DNA of 43,291 nucleotides from CAIUVD01 sp044338255 (GTDB lineage Bacteria; Planctomycetota; UBA11346): contig JBIILZ010000018.1 of the NCBI GenBank assembly GCA_044338255.1, forward strand, positions 1 to 43,291, given 5' to 3'. Position 1 is the stretch's first letter, and each line of letters begins with the position of its first letter. The translations under genes and the position numbers were made by a program. Under the pieces are notes generated by a model. It made no database searches and was not told the origin of the DNA. It saw only the letters and a program-made list of their open reading frames with translations. Positions 16,028 through 24,141 of the stretch are shown piece after piece.

Positions 16028-17029
16028 ATGATCATCGGCGCCATGAGCATCGAGCGGGAATCCTGGGTCGACACCTTCTGGCTACGCATTGCCGCCCAGG
16101 CGGCGGTGCAGTGCCCCGATTCCCCGGCGACCCTCGCACAGCGCATCCGCGAGAGCGCGGATGCCTTGCGCCATGGCGCCCCGTGGTACCAGAGCCTCGC
16201 CTCGCCGGCACGCTTCGTGGTCGCCGCCAGACTCATCCAGCACCGCATCCCCATCCACGAATTCATCAGCGAGCATAGCCAGCTGGTCGAGATGCTCAGC
16301 GCCGTCGGCCTGCACCGGCATAGCGGCCTGAATCAGATCATGACCACCATCATCCTCCGCCTGAGTGCCTCCGGACAGCCGTGGGTCACGCTGCGGATCG
16401 ATCGCATCAAGCCCATCTACGAGCAGATGAAACGCTACCATTGGTGGCTGACCGGGCCCGATGATCTGCCTGCCTGCGCGGCCCTGGCGCAATGTCCGGG
16501 CAGCCCCGAAGAAATCGTCGCCCGGGTCGAGAACGTCTACCAGGCGCTGCACAAAGGCGGGCTCTTGCGCGGCAAGCATCTGCAGACGGCGGCGAATCTG
16601 CTGCCGGTCATCGAATCCAATATCGAGGCCGGCGTGTGGCGCTATTTCAGTCTGAAGAAAGCCCTCGAAACCCGCGTCGGGGTGCTTGATGAGATCCACT
16701 ACGAAGCGTTGGTGGTGCTGACCATGCTCGCGCATCCTGCCGAACGTATCGTGAGCCAATTGCTCGCCACCTATGACGAGCTGAACCGGTTCCAACCCGA
16801 CCAACATGATGCCGCCAATTTCCTGATCGCCGCCGATCTGACCTTTCTCGATCTGGTGCGCTTCCAGCCGGAGCCGGAGCCGGCGACGGTCAGCGCCCTG
16901 CGCCCCGAGGCCGAGATCGACGCCTCCATGGCGACCTTCCACATCGTCGCGGCGGTGCTGGTCAGCCTCATCGGCCCGGAACTGATCTGGCCGCCGGCCG
17001 GGACCACCGAGACCAACTGGCCGTACTGA
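16028..17029 (+). CDS. DUF4003-type protein of unknown function
   Basis: A 333-residue, mostly helical soluble protein. Several segments follow the DUF4003 pattern: IYEQMKRYHWWLTGPDDLP, then VYQALHKGGLLRGKHLQTAANLL, which correspond to the family's conserved YxxMKxxHxFLTxxxD and GFxxGNxLQxxSxIL stretches. The function of that family is unknown. The gene stands alone, convergent with trpB with a 6-base gap. ATG 16028 is used but ATG 16043 is equally plausible; neither has a clear ribosome-binding site. The family match is from memory and moderate. Confidence 0.6.
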   Translation: MIIGAMSIERESWVDTFWLRIAAQAAVQCPDSPATLAQRIRESADALRHGAPWYQSLASPARFVVAARLIQHRIPIHEFISEHSQLVEMLSAVGLHRHSGLNQIMTTIILRLSASGQPWVTLRIDRIKPIYEQMKRYHWWLTGPDDLPACAALAQCPGSPEEIVARVENVYQALHKGGLLRGKHLQTAANLLPVIESNIEAGVWRYFSLKKALETRVGVLDEIHYEALVVLTMLAHPAERIVSQLLATYDELNRFQPDQHDAANFLIAADLTFLDLVRFQPEPEPATVSALRPEAEIDASMATFHIVAAVLVSLIGPELIWPPAGTTETNWPY

Positions 17030-17035
17030 GACTTA

Positions 17036-18235
17036 TTAGAAGGTCACTCCTTCGGTACGCGCGATCTCGGCCACGTCCTTGTCGCCACGGCCGCTGACAT
17101 TGACGATGATGATGCCGTTCTCGGCGACGGTGGCGGCGACCCGTTCGAGAGCGCCGATGGCGTGAGCGCTTTCGAGGGCGGGGATGATGCCTTCGGTCTC
17201 GGCGAGCAGATGCACCCCGCGCAGCGCATCACTGTCGCTGCAGCTGAGATATTCGGCACGGCCCAGTTCACGGAGCCAGGCGTGCTCGGGTCCGATCGAC
17301 GCGTAATCCAGGCCGGCGCTCACCGAGTGCGTGCCCACGACCTGGCCATCGTCATCCTGCAGCACGTAGCTGGCCATGCCCTGAAAAACACCGACGCGGC
17401 CGCCCTCGAAACGTGCCGCATGTTCACCGAGTTTGCGCCCATGGCCGCCAGCTTCGACGCCGACAAAGCGCACCCCGGCATCATCGATGAAGGGGTGGAA
17501 CAGACCGATCGAGTTCGAGCCGCCACCGACGCAGGCAAGGAGCACATCCGGTAGGCGCCCTTCGCGTTCGAGGATCTGGCGCCGGGCTTCACGCCCGATC
17601 ACCGACTGGAAATCGCGGACCATCAGCGGATAGGGATGCGGTCCGAGAGCCGAGCCGATGATGTAGTGGGTGGTGGTGGGATTGGTGACCCAATCGCGGA
17701 GGGCTTCGTTGACCGCATCCTTGAGAGTCTTGGTGCCGCTTTCGACGCCGACCACTTCCGTGCCCAGCAGCTTCATGCGGAAGACATTGGGGGCCTGCCG
17801 ACGCATGTCCTCGGTGCCCATGTAGACGCGGCATTGCAGGCCGAGCAGGGCGCAGGCGGTGGCGGTGGCCACGCCATGCTGGCCGGCGCCAGTCTCGGCG
17901 ATGATGCGTTGCTTACCGATGCGCTTGGCGAGCAAGGCCTGGCCCAGGGCATTGTTGATCTTGTGCGCCCCGGTGTGGCAGAGGTCTTCGCGCTTGAGGT
18001 AGATCTTGCGCTTAAACATCGCCGATAATTTGCCAGCGAAGGTCAACTGCGTCGGCCGGCCGACGAACTCGACCAGCAAGCGCTGCAGCTCGGCCTGGAA
18101 GGTGGGATCGTCTTTGGCCTCGGCATAGATGCGGGTGACATCATCGAGCACCGGGATCAAGGTCTCGGGGACATAGCGCCCACCGAATCTACCAAATCGT
18201 CCGCGGGCATCGGGCATGGACTGAGCTGCGTGCAT
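17036..18235 (-). CDS. trpB: Tryptophan synthase beta subunit
   Basis: A 399-residue PLP enzyme that joins indole and serine to make tryptophan. The PLP lysine is K92 in HTGAHKINN and the catalytic glutamate is E114 in AETGAGQHG; the glycine loop GGGSNSIG and the C-terminal NVSGRGDKD are clear. This is TrpB1-type by length and motifs. No trpA or other trp gene is adjacent, so the alpha subunit must be encoded elsewhere. ATG 18235 gives the standard length; ATG 18217 would also serve. It lies 40 bases downstream of an AraC-type gene on the same strand, with which no functional link is evident. Confidence 0.95.
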   Translation of the reverse strand: MHAAQSMPDARGRFGRFGGRYVPETLIPVLDDVTRIYAEAKDDPTFQAELQRLLVEFVGRPTQLTFAGKLSAMFKRKIYLKREDLCHTGAHKINNALGQALLAKRIGKQRIIAETGAGQHGVATATACALLGLQCRVYMGTEDMRRQAPNVFRMKLLGTEVVGVESGTKTLKDAVNEALRDWVTNPTTTHYIIGSALGPHPYPLMVRDFQSVIGREARRQILEREGRLPDVLLACVGGGSNSIGLFHPFIDDAGVRFVGVEAGGHGRKLGEHAARFEGGRVGVFQGMASYVLQDDDGQVVGTHSVSAGLDYASIGPEHAWLRELGRAEYLSCSDSDALRGVHLLAETEGIIPALESAHAIGALERVAATVAENGIIIVNVSGRGDKDVAEIARTEGVTF

Positions 18236-18275
18236 GGGTGGATAATGGCCCGAAACCGAAGCGGACAACAGGAGC

Positions 18276-19187
18276 TTACGGGGCGAGCAAGGCCCGCCGG
18301 GCAGTCCCGGGGGGAATGCCGTAGGTGCGACGATAGGCGCGGCTGAAATAGGCTGCATCCGGCAAGCCCACCAGGCGGGCGATGTCGGCAATGCGCAAGC
18401 TGTGATCGGCAAGCAGGGTGCGCGCGCGTTCAAGGCGCAGACGACGGATATGACCAACGACGGTCTCACCGGTCTCCTCGCGGAAGAGCCGCGCCAGATG
18501 GTCCTGATGGCAGCCGACCCAATGACCCAGCTGGACTACCGAGAGCTCCGCCGAACCGAGCCGTGCCTGCACCAGTTCCTGGGTGCGGCGGACGCGCTCG
18601 GAGCCGCTGAATCCTGGCGGCGGTGCGGCGGCGATGGCCTGCATCGCCCAGGTGCAGAAAGCCAGCAACCATCCCGCGCGGGCATCCTCGTTGGCGCCGG
18701 CCTTGGAAAGTCCGACCAGGGCTGCCAAACCGAGTTGATAATCGGCGCTCTCAATGAGATCCGGTTGGGCCACGCACGGTCGCCTCGAATCAGCCTGGCC
18801 AGCGTCGAGCAGCGCCAAGTGATAGGTCAGCCTCCGATCGTAGAGCGTGAACACCACGTTGCAGAATGCCTTGGGCGATGCGCTGGTGTATTCGCTGTGC
18901 GCCAGTAACGGCGGCATCACCAGACAGCTGCCACTGGCCACCGAGAGCTCGCCAAGCGGAGTCCGGAAATGACTCGTGCCGGCCACCTGCATGAACATTT
19001 CCGGCCAGGGATGCCAATGATCCCACCCGGCGGAGGGCGCCGCCGGGCTCGCTCCGATCACCACCGGGCAGCGACCCGCACGCACCTTCATCGCGACGGA
19101 CTGCAAGGCCTGGCCCACGAACTGCCGCAGGAGCGGAATCGGAGGCACGACGAGCGGCACGTCCTTGATCGGAAAAGTCCAAGTCAT
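18276..19187 (-). CDS. AraC-family transcriptional regulator
   Basis: A 303-residue regulator. The first 180 residues are a cupin-like sensor domain (WHPWPEMFMQVAG, then PPLLAHSEY). The last 100 form the double helix-turn-helix domain: LSVVQLGHWVGCHQDHLARLFREETGE and then IADIARLVGLPDAAYFSRAYRRTYG. ATG 19187 is chosen; the longer frame needs a TTG start. It is transcribed away from thuA and gfo, with 118 bases between the starts, so it very probably controls that pair in response to a sugar. The ligand is not known. Confidence 0.9.
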   Translation of the reverse strand: MTWTFPIKDVPLVVPPIPLLRQFVGQALQSVAMKVRAGRCPVVIGASPAAPSAGWDHWHPWPEMFMQVAGTSHFRTPLGELSVASGSCLVMPPLLAHSEYTSASPKAFCNVVFTLYDRRLTYHLALLDAGQADSRRPCVAQPDLIESADYQLGLAALVGLSKAGANEDARAGWLLAFCTWAMQAIAAAPPPGFSGSERVRRTQELVQARLGSAELSVVQLGHWVGCHQDHLARLFREETGETVVGHIRRLRLERARTLLADHSLRIADIARLVGLPDAAYFSRAYRRTYGIPPGTARRALLAP

Positions 19188-19305
19188 GTCGCCAGCGTCC
19201 GCTTGCGAAGGGCCATGCAAGGTTGCTAGGATGCCGGTGCCCGACCTTCAGCCGCCTGGGAAATCCCGGCGTTTCTGAAAACCCCGGTCGGCTGAGGATT
19301 TTCCT
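19188..19305. promoter_or_regulatory. Divergent promoter region, araC-type gene / thuA
   Basis: The 118 bases between two divergent starts must hold both promoters and the AraC-type binding sites. GAGGA precedes the thuA ATG. I could not identify convincing -35/-10 boxes or a clean direct-repeat operator. Confidence 0.45.
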
Positions 19306-20061
19306 ATGTCTGCCATCCGCGTCACGGTCTGGGGTGAGAACGTCCATGAGAAAACCCACCAGGTGGTTTCCGACATCTATCCCAAAGGTATGCATGGCTG
19401 CATCGCGGATGCGCTCAACACCAATCCCGGCATCATCGCCACCACGGCGACGCTTGATCAACCCGAGCATGGCCTGACTGAAGCGGTACTCGCCAATACC
19501 GATGTCCTCACTTGGTGGGGCCACGCCGCCCATGGCAAGGTCGACGACCTGATCGTCGATCGGGTACAGAAGCGCGTCCTCGCCGGCATGGGCCTGATCG
19601 TCCTCCATTCCGGCCATCATGCCAAGATCTTCAAGCGCCTATTGGGCACCAACTGCGACCTCGTGTGGCGCGAGGCCGGGGAGAAAGAACGCCTGTGGGT
19701 CTGCAATCCCGGCCACGCCATCGTCCAGGGCCTCGGCACGTATTTCGAACTTCCCGAAGAGGAGATGTACGGCGAGCCGTTCGGCATCCCCAACCCTGAC
19801 GAGGTGGTGCTGCTGTCGTGGTTCCAGGGTGGGGAAGCCTTCCGTTCGGGCGTGACCTACCGCCGAGGTGCGGGCAAGATCTTCTATTTCCGCCCCGGCC
19901 ATGAGACCTACCCGACCTATCACGACCAGAACGTGCAGCTGGTCCTGGCCAATGCCGTGAAGTGGGCCAAGCCCGAGGGCACCTTCGCCTGGGGCTGCCC
20001 GAATCGTGGGGTCAAAGCCGCGCTCGAGCCGCTGGTTGAGAAGGGCGCCTCGGTGCACTGA
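19306..20061 (+). CDS. ThuA-like protein
   Basis: A 251-residue protein of the ThuA family (trehalose utilisation, class I glutamine amidotransferase-like fold). VTVWGENVHEKTHQVV at the N terminus, DVLTWWGHAAHG, LIVLHSGHHAKIFKRLLG and the C-terminal FYFRPGHETYPTYHD are conserved features. A signal peptide is absent, so it is cytoplasmic. Homologues accompany sugar dehydrogenases in disaccharide catabolism. It is followed 51 bases later by a Gfo/Idh/MocA oxidoreductase, a common partner. A good GAGGA site precedes ATG 19306. Confidence 0.88.
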   Translation: MSAIRVTVWGENVHEKTHQVVSDIYPKGMHGCIADALNTNPGIIATTATLDQPEHGLTEAVLANTDVLTWWGHAAHGKVDDLIVDRVQKRVLAGMGLIVLHSGHHAKIFKRLLGTNCDLVWREAGEKERLWVCNPGHAIVQGLGTYFELPEEEMYGEPFGIPNPDEVVLLSWFQGGEAFRSGVTYRRGAGKIFYFRPGHETYPTYHDQNVQLVLANAVKWAKPEGTFAWGCPNRGVKAALEPLVEKGASVH

Positions 20062-20112
20062 CCGACGACGCTTGACGCTGTCCCTACACTTCCCCTTCGT
20101 GGACCAATTCAC

Positions 20113-21147
20113 ATGAATCTCACATGCGCTGTCATCGGCCTCGGCATGGGCCGTGGTCACGCCCAGGCCTACCACAACAATCCTCATGCCACCTTGGTGG
20201 CGGTCGTCGACCTCGACGCCAAACGCTGCCAGGACGCGGTCAAGGAATACGGCTGCAAGGCCTATGCCGATGTCACCGAGATGCTGCGCGTGGAAAAGCC
20301 CGACCTCGTTTCAATCGCCACGCCGAACGTCTTCCATGCACCCTTGGCGATCCAGGCCTTCGCGGCCGGCGCCCACGTGCTCTGCGAAAAGCCCATGGCG
20401 ATGAACGCCGAAGAAGGCCGGAGCATGCTGGCGGCAGCAAAAAAAGCCGGCCGCCGACTGATGATCAATTTCAGCTACCGCTTCTCGCCGGCCACCTATT
20501 TCCTCAAGCAGCAGGTCGATGCCGGCGTCCTGGGCTCGGTCTATGCCGGTCGCACCGTCTGGCATCGGCGTCGCGGCATGCCCGGCTTCGGTGGCTGGTT
20601 CGGGCAAAAGAAGCTTGCCGGTGGCGGTCCGCTAATCGATCTCGGCGTACACCGCCTCGATCTCGCGCTGTGGCTCATGGGCCATCCACGCCCGCAGTGG
20701 GTCCTAGCCAACACCTTCGCACCGATCGCCACGCGCAAGGCCCTAGAGCAGGGCAAGGCCTATGACGTCGAGGACAGCGCCTTCGCGATGATCCGCTTCG
20801 CCGATGGCGCGATGCTCGATCTCGAAGCTTCTTGGGCCGTCAATCAGGGCCCCAACGAATTCATGGAGACGCGCCTCTATGGCACCGAGGGCGGCCTGAT
20901 CCAGAACAACGTCGGCGAAGGCTACGAATTCTCATCGACCATCCACATCGAGAAGGGCGGCGTGCAATACGACCTCAGTCCGCACGCGCCGATTCCGGCG
21001 GCGATCTCCGCCTATGACCATTTCATCGCCGCCATCCGCAATAACACGCCGCACACCGCCACCGGTGAGGAAGGGCTGCTGGTGATGGAGATCCTTGATG
21101 CCGTCTATGCCAGCGCCGCACGCGGCGAACCCGTCCAACTCGGCTGA
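20113..21147 (+). CDS. Gfo/Idh/MocA-family oxidoreductase
   Basis: A 344-residue NAD(P)-dependent dehydrogenase. The nucleotide-binding motif GLGMGRGHA opens the Rossmann domain; CEKPMA (K93) supplies the catalytic lysine; GGGPLIDLGVHRLDL brings D176 and H180, the conserved active-site pair. The family oxidises or epimerises sugars and cyclitols; the exact substrate cannot be read from sequence. No signal peptide. It forms an operon with thuA, under likely control of the divergent AraC regulator. The 3' flank carries unusual palindromes shared with the convergent DUF4954 gene. Confidence 0.92.
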   Translation: MNLTCAVIGLGMGRGHAQAYHNNPHATLVAVVDLDAKRCQDAVKEYGCKAYADVTEMLRVEKPDLVSIATPNVFHAPLAIQAFAAGAHVLCEKPMAMNAEEGRSMLAAAKKAGRRLMINFSYRFSPATYFLKQQVDAGVLGSVYAGRTVWHRRRGMPGFGGWFGQKKLAGGGPLIDLGVHRLDLALWLMGHPRPQWVLANTFAPIATRKALEQGKAYDVEDSAFAMIRFADGAMLDLEASWAVNQGPNEFMETRLYGTEGGLIQNNVGEGYEFSSTIHIEKGGVQYDLSPHAPIPAAISAYDHFIAAIRNNTPHTATGEEGLLVMEILDAVYASAARGEPVQLG

Positions 21148-21151
21148 AAAG

Positions 21152-21281
21152 CGCAGCTGGGGCCCAGCTGCGGCGTTGCACGACGCTTGAAATGGCGTCT
21201 GCCATTCCATCGCGCCGTGCGCCTTGCAGCTGGGTCCCAGCTGCACTTTTCAGCGAACAATCCGCTGGGCCCCAGCTGCGG
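21152..21281. repeat. Three copies of a CAGCTGGG-N-CCCAGCTG palindrome
   Basis: Copy 1 (21152-21172) is CGCAGCTGGG-G-CCCAGCTGCG and copy 2 (21225-21245) is TGCAGCTGGG-T-CCCAGCTGCA; both are perfect 21-base palindromes about a single centre base. Copy 3 (21262-21281) is shorter with a one-base bulge. GCTGAAAAG precedes copy 1 and its reverse complement CTTTTCAGC follows copy 2, so copies 1 and 2 are also inverted relative to each other across a GTCT loop near 21197-21200. Each copy with its TTTT tract could terminate transcription from one of the convergent genes. Confidence 0.9.
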
Positions 21282-21283
21282 CA

Positions 21284-23203
21284 TCAGAGGACTACGTTTA
21301 AGGCCCTGACTCGTTCGGTGGTCCGTGCCACGCGCTCCCAGGCGCTCTTGACCACCGCATCTTCGGCAGCCGGGGTGTGGGCATCCGCATAGCCAGGAAT
21401 GATGCGCGCGCCGCGCTCGTCGTCCTTGATCTTGGATTTCTGCACCAGCTCGGCGTTTTCGCGTTCGATCTCGACCAGGCGCCGCAAGCGCTCGTGCAGG
21501 GACAGACCGGGAAGGATGGCATCGGCGAGTTCATGCGCGATTTCTGCTGAACCGGGAATACTCAGACGACCCTCGGCCTCGTTGAGCAGCAGACGCAAGG
21601 CATAACGCACCAGGGCCCGGTCATAGACGCGGATGGCGTCGAGGCGCGCCGATTCGCGCAGAAAATTGCGGCCGAGGCCGGGGATGTCGATCTCGAGGTA
21701 GGCAATCTTGATCGTCGTCACCGCCGCCAGGCGATCGCGGGCGTCCTTGACCAGACGCATGATGTGCGGGCGGAGAACCTTGTAATCGATGCAATGACGC
21801 CGTGACTTGTCGCGCTTGCCGTACTTCAGTTCGTTGCGCACCAAGCCGTAGGCGTTTTCGCCCAAGGTCCAGCCGGGAAGGATCTCATTGTAGGCGCGCG
21901 GCACGCCCGAGGCACTCTCGTCCAGGGGATCGACTGGAATGGAGATCAGACTAAACGGGAAGCGCACCTTCTGCGGCAAGGTCGAGACGCCCATGCTCAC
22001 CGTGCTGTAGGGCGCCTCGCTGAAATCGGTGGGCAGACGGATGGCGCAGCCCAGACCATAGAACACCCCTTCTCCTGGCCAGATTTCCTGATCGGGGGCG
22101 CGCCCGGTGTGATTGCTGCCGACCATCGCGCCATAGGCGATGTTGCCTTTGCCCTCCGGCCAAAAGGCGGCGATCAGCAGGGACTGATGATGGAAGCCGA
22201 CGAACGGGCCGACCAGCGACGCGGTGACCTCGCCCTTGGCGATATGGGTGTTCGGGCCGATGATCGAGTCCTCGACCGTGGCATGGGCATCGACGGCGCT
22301 GTGCTCAAGCAAGGCGCTGCGGCGGACGATGCAATTGCCCCCGACTTCAACCCCCCACTGGACCACGGCATCGGTCACCGCCGCGCCATTGGTGATGCGC
22401 GTCGGCTCCTCCGCCGACGAGAGCACCGCGACATTGGTCAGCTCATGGACATTGTCGATCACCGCCCCGACGCCGATGAAGGCGTCGCGGATGCGCTCGG
22501 TATGCAGGATCCGCGCCGTGCGCCGAACCCAGCACACCGGACTGGTGATCGCCTGGGTATAGGCGGCGACGGCGGAGCGGATCTGCTGCTGGCCGGCATG
22601 GTTGCCGCGCTCGCCGGCGATCAGGGCCGCATCGGGAATGGTCAGCTCCGCCCACACCGGGACTTCACGGCCGCCGGTTTCGCAGGCGATGGGCAGCTCG
22701 CCACCGCAGCCGAAGACCGCCGCCCCCGAGCACACGATCGAACCGACACCGAAGAGCACGGCTTCACGATCGATGACCACATGCGCCGCGAGACGGACGT
22801 TTTCGAGCAGGCAGTCGTTGCCGATCTGGCAGTTGCTGAGCGTGCAGTCATAAACGCCGGTGGGCTGGCGGAATCCGGGCACGACCTCGACTTCACCGGT
22901 GAAGCGCCCGAGCACGCAGGCCCCCTTGAAATTGACCCGACGCACGCGGAAGGCATCGAAATCCTGGGCCACATGGAGCAGCGCCCAATCATCGCAGCGG
23001 CAACCGCGATCTTCGAGAACGGCGATCTCTTCGCGAGTCAGGGACCGCAGCAGCAGGCCGAGGACATTGTCCGGACGCTTCGCCACCTGACGGGCGGCAT
23101 CGACCAGTTCCGATTTCTGGCCGATGCCCGCGACCACCGTCGCGAAGGACTGGCTGCACGAACGTGGCGCCGACAAGAGGGCGCTATCAGAGGCGACGGA
23201 CAT
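21284..23203 (-). CDS. DUF4954 left-handed beta-helix protein
   Basis: A 639-residue protein resembling the DUF4954 family. The middle carries many hexapeptide-type turns (CQIGNDCLLENVRLAAHVVI, GVGAVIDNV, SIIGPNTHIAKGEVTAS), the mark of a left-handed beta-helix as in sugar-nucleotide acyl- and nucleotidyltransferases. A conserved GFHHQSLLIAAFWPEGKGNIAYG stretch follows, and the end is a long coiled-coil-like helix. Function is unknown. It starts 4 bases after nagB stops, so it is in an operon with glucosamine-6-phosphate deaminase; a role in amino-sugar or nucleotide-sugar metabolism is inferred. ATG 23203 is chosen over an upstream start that overlaps nagB. Confidence 0.75.
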   Translation of the reverse strand: MSVASDSALLSAPRSCSQSFATVVAGIGQKSELVDAARQVAKRPDNVLGLLLRSLTREEIAVLEDRGCRCDDWALLHVAQDFDAFRVRRVNFKGACVLGRFTGEVEVVPGFRQPTGVYDCTLSNCQIGNDCLLENVRLAAHVVIDREAVLFGVGSIVCSGAAVFGCGGELPIACETGGREVPVWAELTIPDAALIAGERGNHAGQQQIRSAVAAYTQAITSPVCWVRRTARILHTERIRDAFIGVGAVIDNVHELTNVAVLSSAEEPTRITNGAAVTDAVVQWGVEVGGNCIVRRSALLEHSAVDAHATVEDSIIGPNTHIAKGEVTASLVGPFVGFHHQSLLIAAFWPEGKGNIAYGAMVGSNHTGRAPDQEIWPGEGVFYGLGCAIRLPTDFSEAPYSTVSMGVSTLPQKVRFPFSLISIPVDPLDESASGVPRAYNEILPGWTLGENAYGLVRNELKYGKRDKSRRHCIDYKVLRPHIMRLVKDARDRLAAVTTIKIAYLEIDIPGLGRNFLRESARLDAIRVYDRALVRYALRLLLNEAEGRLSIPGSAEIAHELADAILPGLSLHERLRRLVEIERENAELVQKSKIKDDERGARIIPGYADAHTPAAEDAVVKSAWERVARTTERVRALNVVL

Positions 23204-23207
23204 GGGC

Positions 23208-23972
23208 TTAGGCCGAAAGCCGGGAAATGATCGCGTCATCGAGCTGCCCGCTGGCATCGGCGTCGGTGATCATGGTGAGGTTGGGATGGGTGGTAAGCAG
23301 GCTCGCGGGCATGCCTGGACCGACGCGGCCCTCGACCATCCGTCGTACGGCTTCGGCCTTGCCGAGGCCGCAGGCGATCAACAGGACGCGCTTGGCATCG
23401 AGGATCGGTCCGAGGCCCATGGCGATCGCCTGGCTCGGGGTGTCCTGAAGATTCTTGAAGCGCTCGCCGCCGCTGATGGCGGCGATGGTCGAAGGCGTGA
23501 GATCGACCAGGCGCGTGCGGCTCTTCACCGAGCTCCCCGGCTCGTTGAGTCCGAGGTGCCCGTTGTGGCCCAATCCGAGGACCACCAGATCGAGACCGCC
23601 ACAGGCTTCGATGAGCAGATCATAGGCCTTGCACTCAAGCTCGAGATGCCGCGCATCACCCCGCGGCACGTGGGTATTCTCACGCGGGATGTCGACCTGG
23701 CGGAAAAGGTGGTAATTGAGCATGAAACGCGTCGAGCGGCGATCTTCGGGACGCACGCCGACATATTCATCGCAGGAGAAGACTTCGACATTGTTGAAGC
23801 TGAATCCGCCCTGCTCGTGCCAGTGCTGGACCAGCTCGCGGTAGGCCAGCAGGCTCGTCGAGCCGGCGGAAAGACCCAGGACCAGACGCGGGTTGGCGGT
23901 GACCGCCTCGGCCAATTTTTCGGCCAGCAGTTTTCCGGCGCCTTCGCGATCTTCGGTGACGATCAATTTCAT
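23208..23972 (-). CDS. nagB: Glucosamine-6-phosphate deaminase
   Basis: A 254-residue enzyme that converts glucosamine-6-phosphate to fructose-6-phosphate and ammonia. LGLSAGSTSLLAY binds the phosphate; D68 lies in CDEYVGV; H139 and E144 lie in GLGHNGHLGLNEPG. The position of the second catalytic aspartate of the E. coli enzyme (D141) is asparagine here (N137), as in the Bacillus-type short enzymes, and the protein lacks the long C-terminal allosteric tail. AGGA sits 7 bases before ATG 23972. It is followed by the DUF4954 gene, and feeds sugar towards glycolysis; gapA lies just upstream. Confidence 0.9.
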   Translation of the reverse strand: MKLIVTEDREGAGKLLAEKLAEAVTANPRLVLGLSAGSTSLLAYRELVQHWHEQGGFSFNNVEVFSCDEYVGVRPEDRRSTRFMLNYHLFRQVDIPRENTHVPRGDARHLELECKAYDLLIEACGGLDLVVLGLGHNGHLGLNEPGSSVKSRTRLVDLTPSTIAAISGGERFKNLQDTPSQAIAMGLGPILDAKRVLLIACGLGKAEAVRRMVEGRVGPGMPASLLTTHPNLTMITDADASGQLDDAIISRLSA

Positions 23973-24055
23973 GCCGGTATCCTGGCGACTTGCCGCGCCT
24001 GCGCTACCGCCGGGCGCACACTAGGGGGATATTTACGCTTGCCGTAATAACGCAG

Positions 24056-24121
24056 ACGGCCCACGGGACGGAGTCCCATGGGCCGTAGCCTGCATCAATC
24101 GCCGAGGACATGCTCGGCGAT
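24056..24121 (-). terminator. Tandem hairpins after gapA
   Basis: Two stable hairpins lie between gapA and nagB. The first after the gapA stop is a perfect 9-bp stem (24098-24106 with 24113-24121, loop GACATG on the plus strand). The second has a 14-bp stem with one mismatch (24056-24069 with 24073-24086) and a 3-base loop. Neither has a strong T-tract, so they may slow decay or attenuate rather than fully stop transcription. Confidence 0.6.
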
Positions 24122-24141
24122 CTTTAAAGGATCCGCAGATA

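Noticed and set aside
15766..16278. 170-residue plus-strand open frame in the gap before the DUF4003-type gene
   Set aside because: It runs through the inverted-repeat element and a His/Pro-rich translation of repeats, and overlaps the better-supported gene in another frame.
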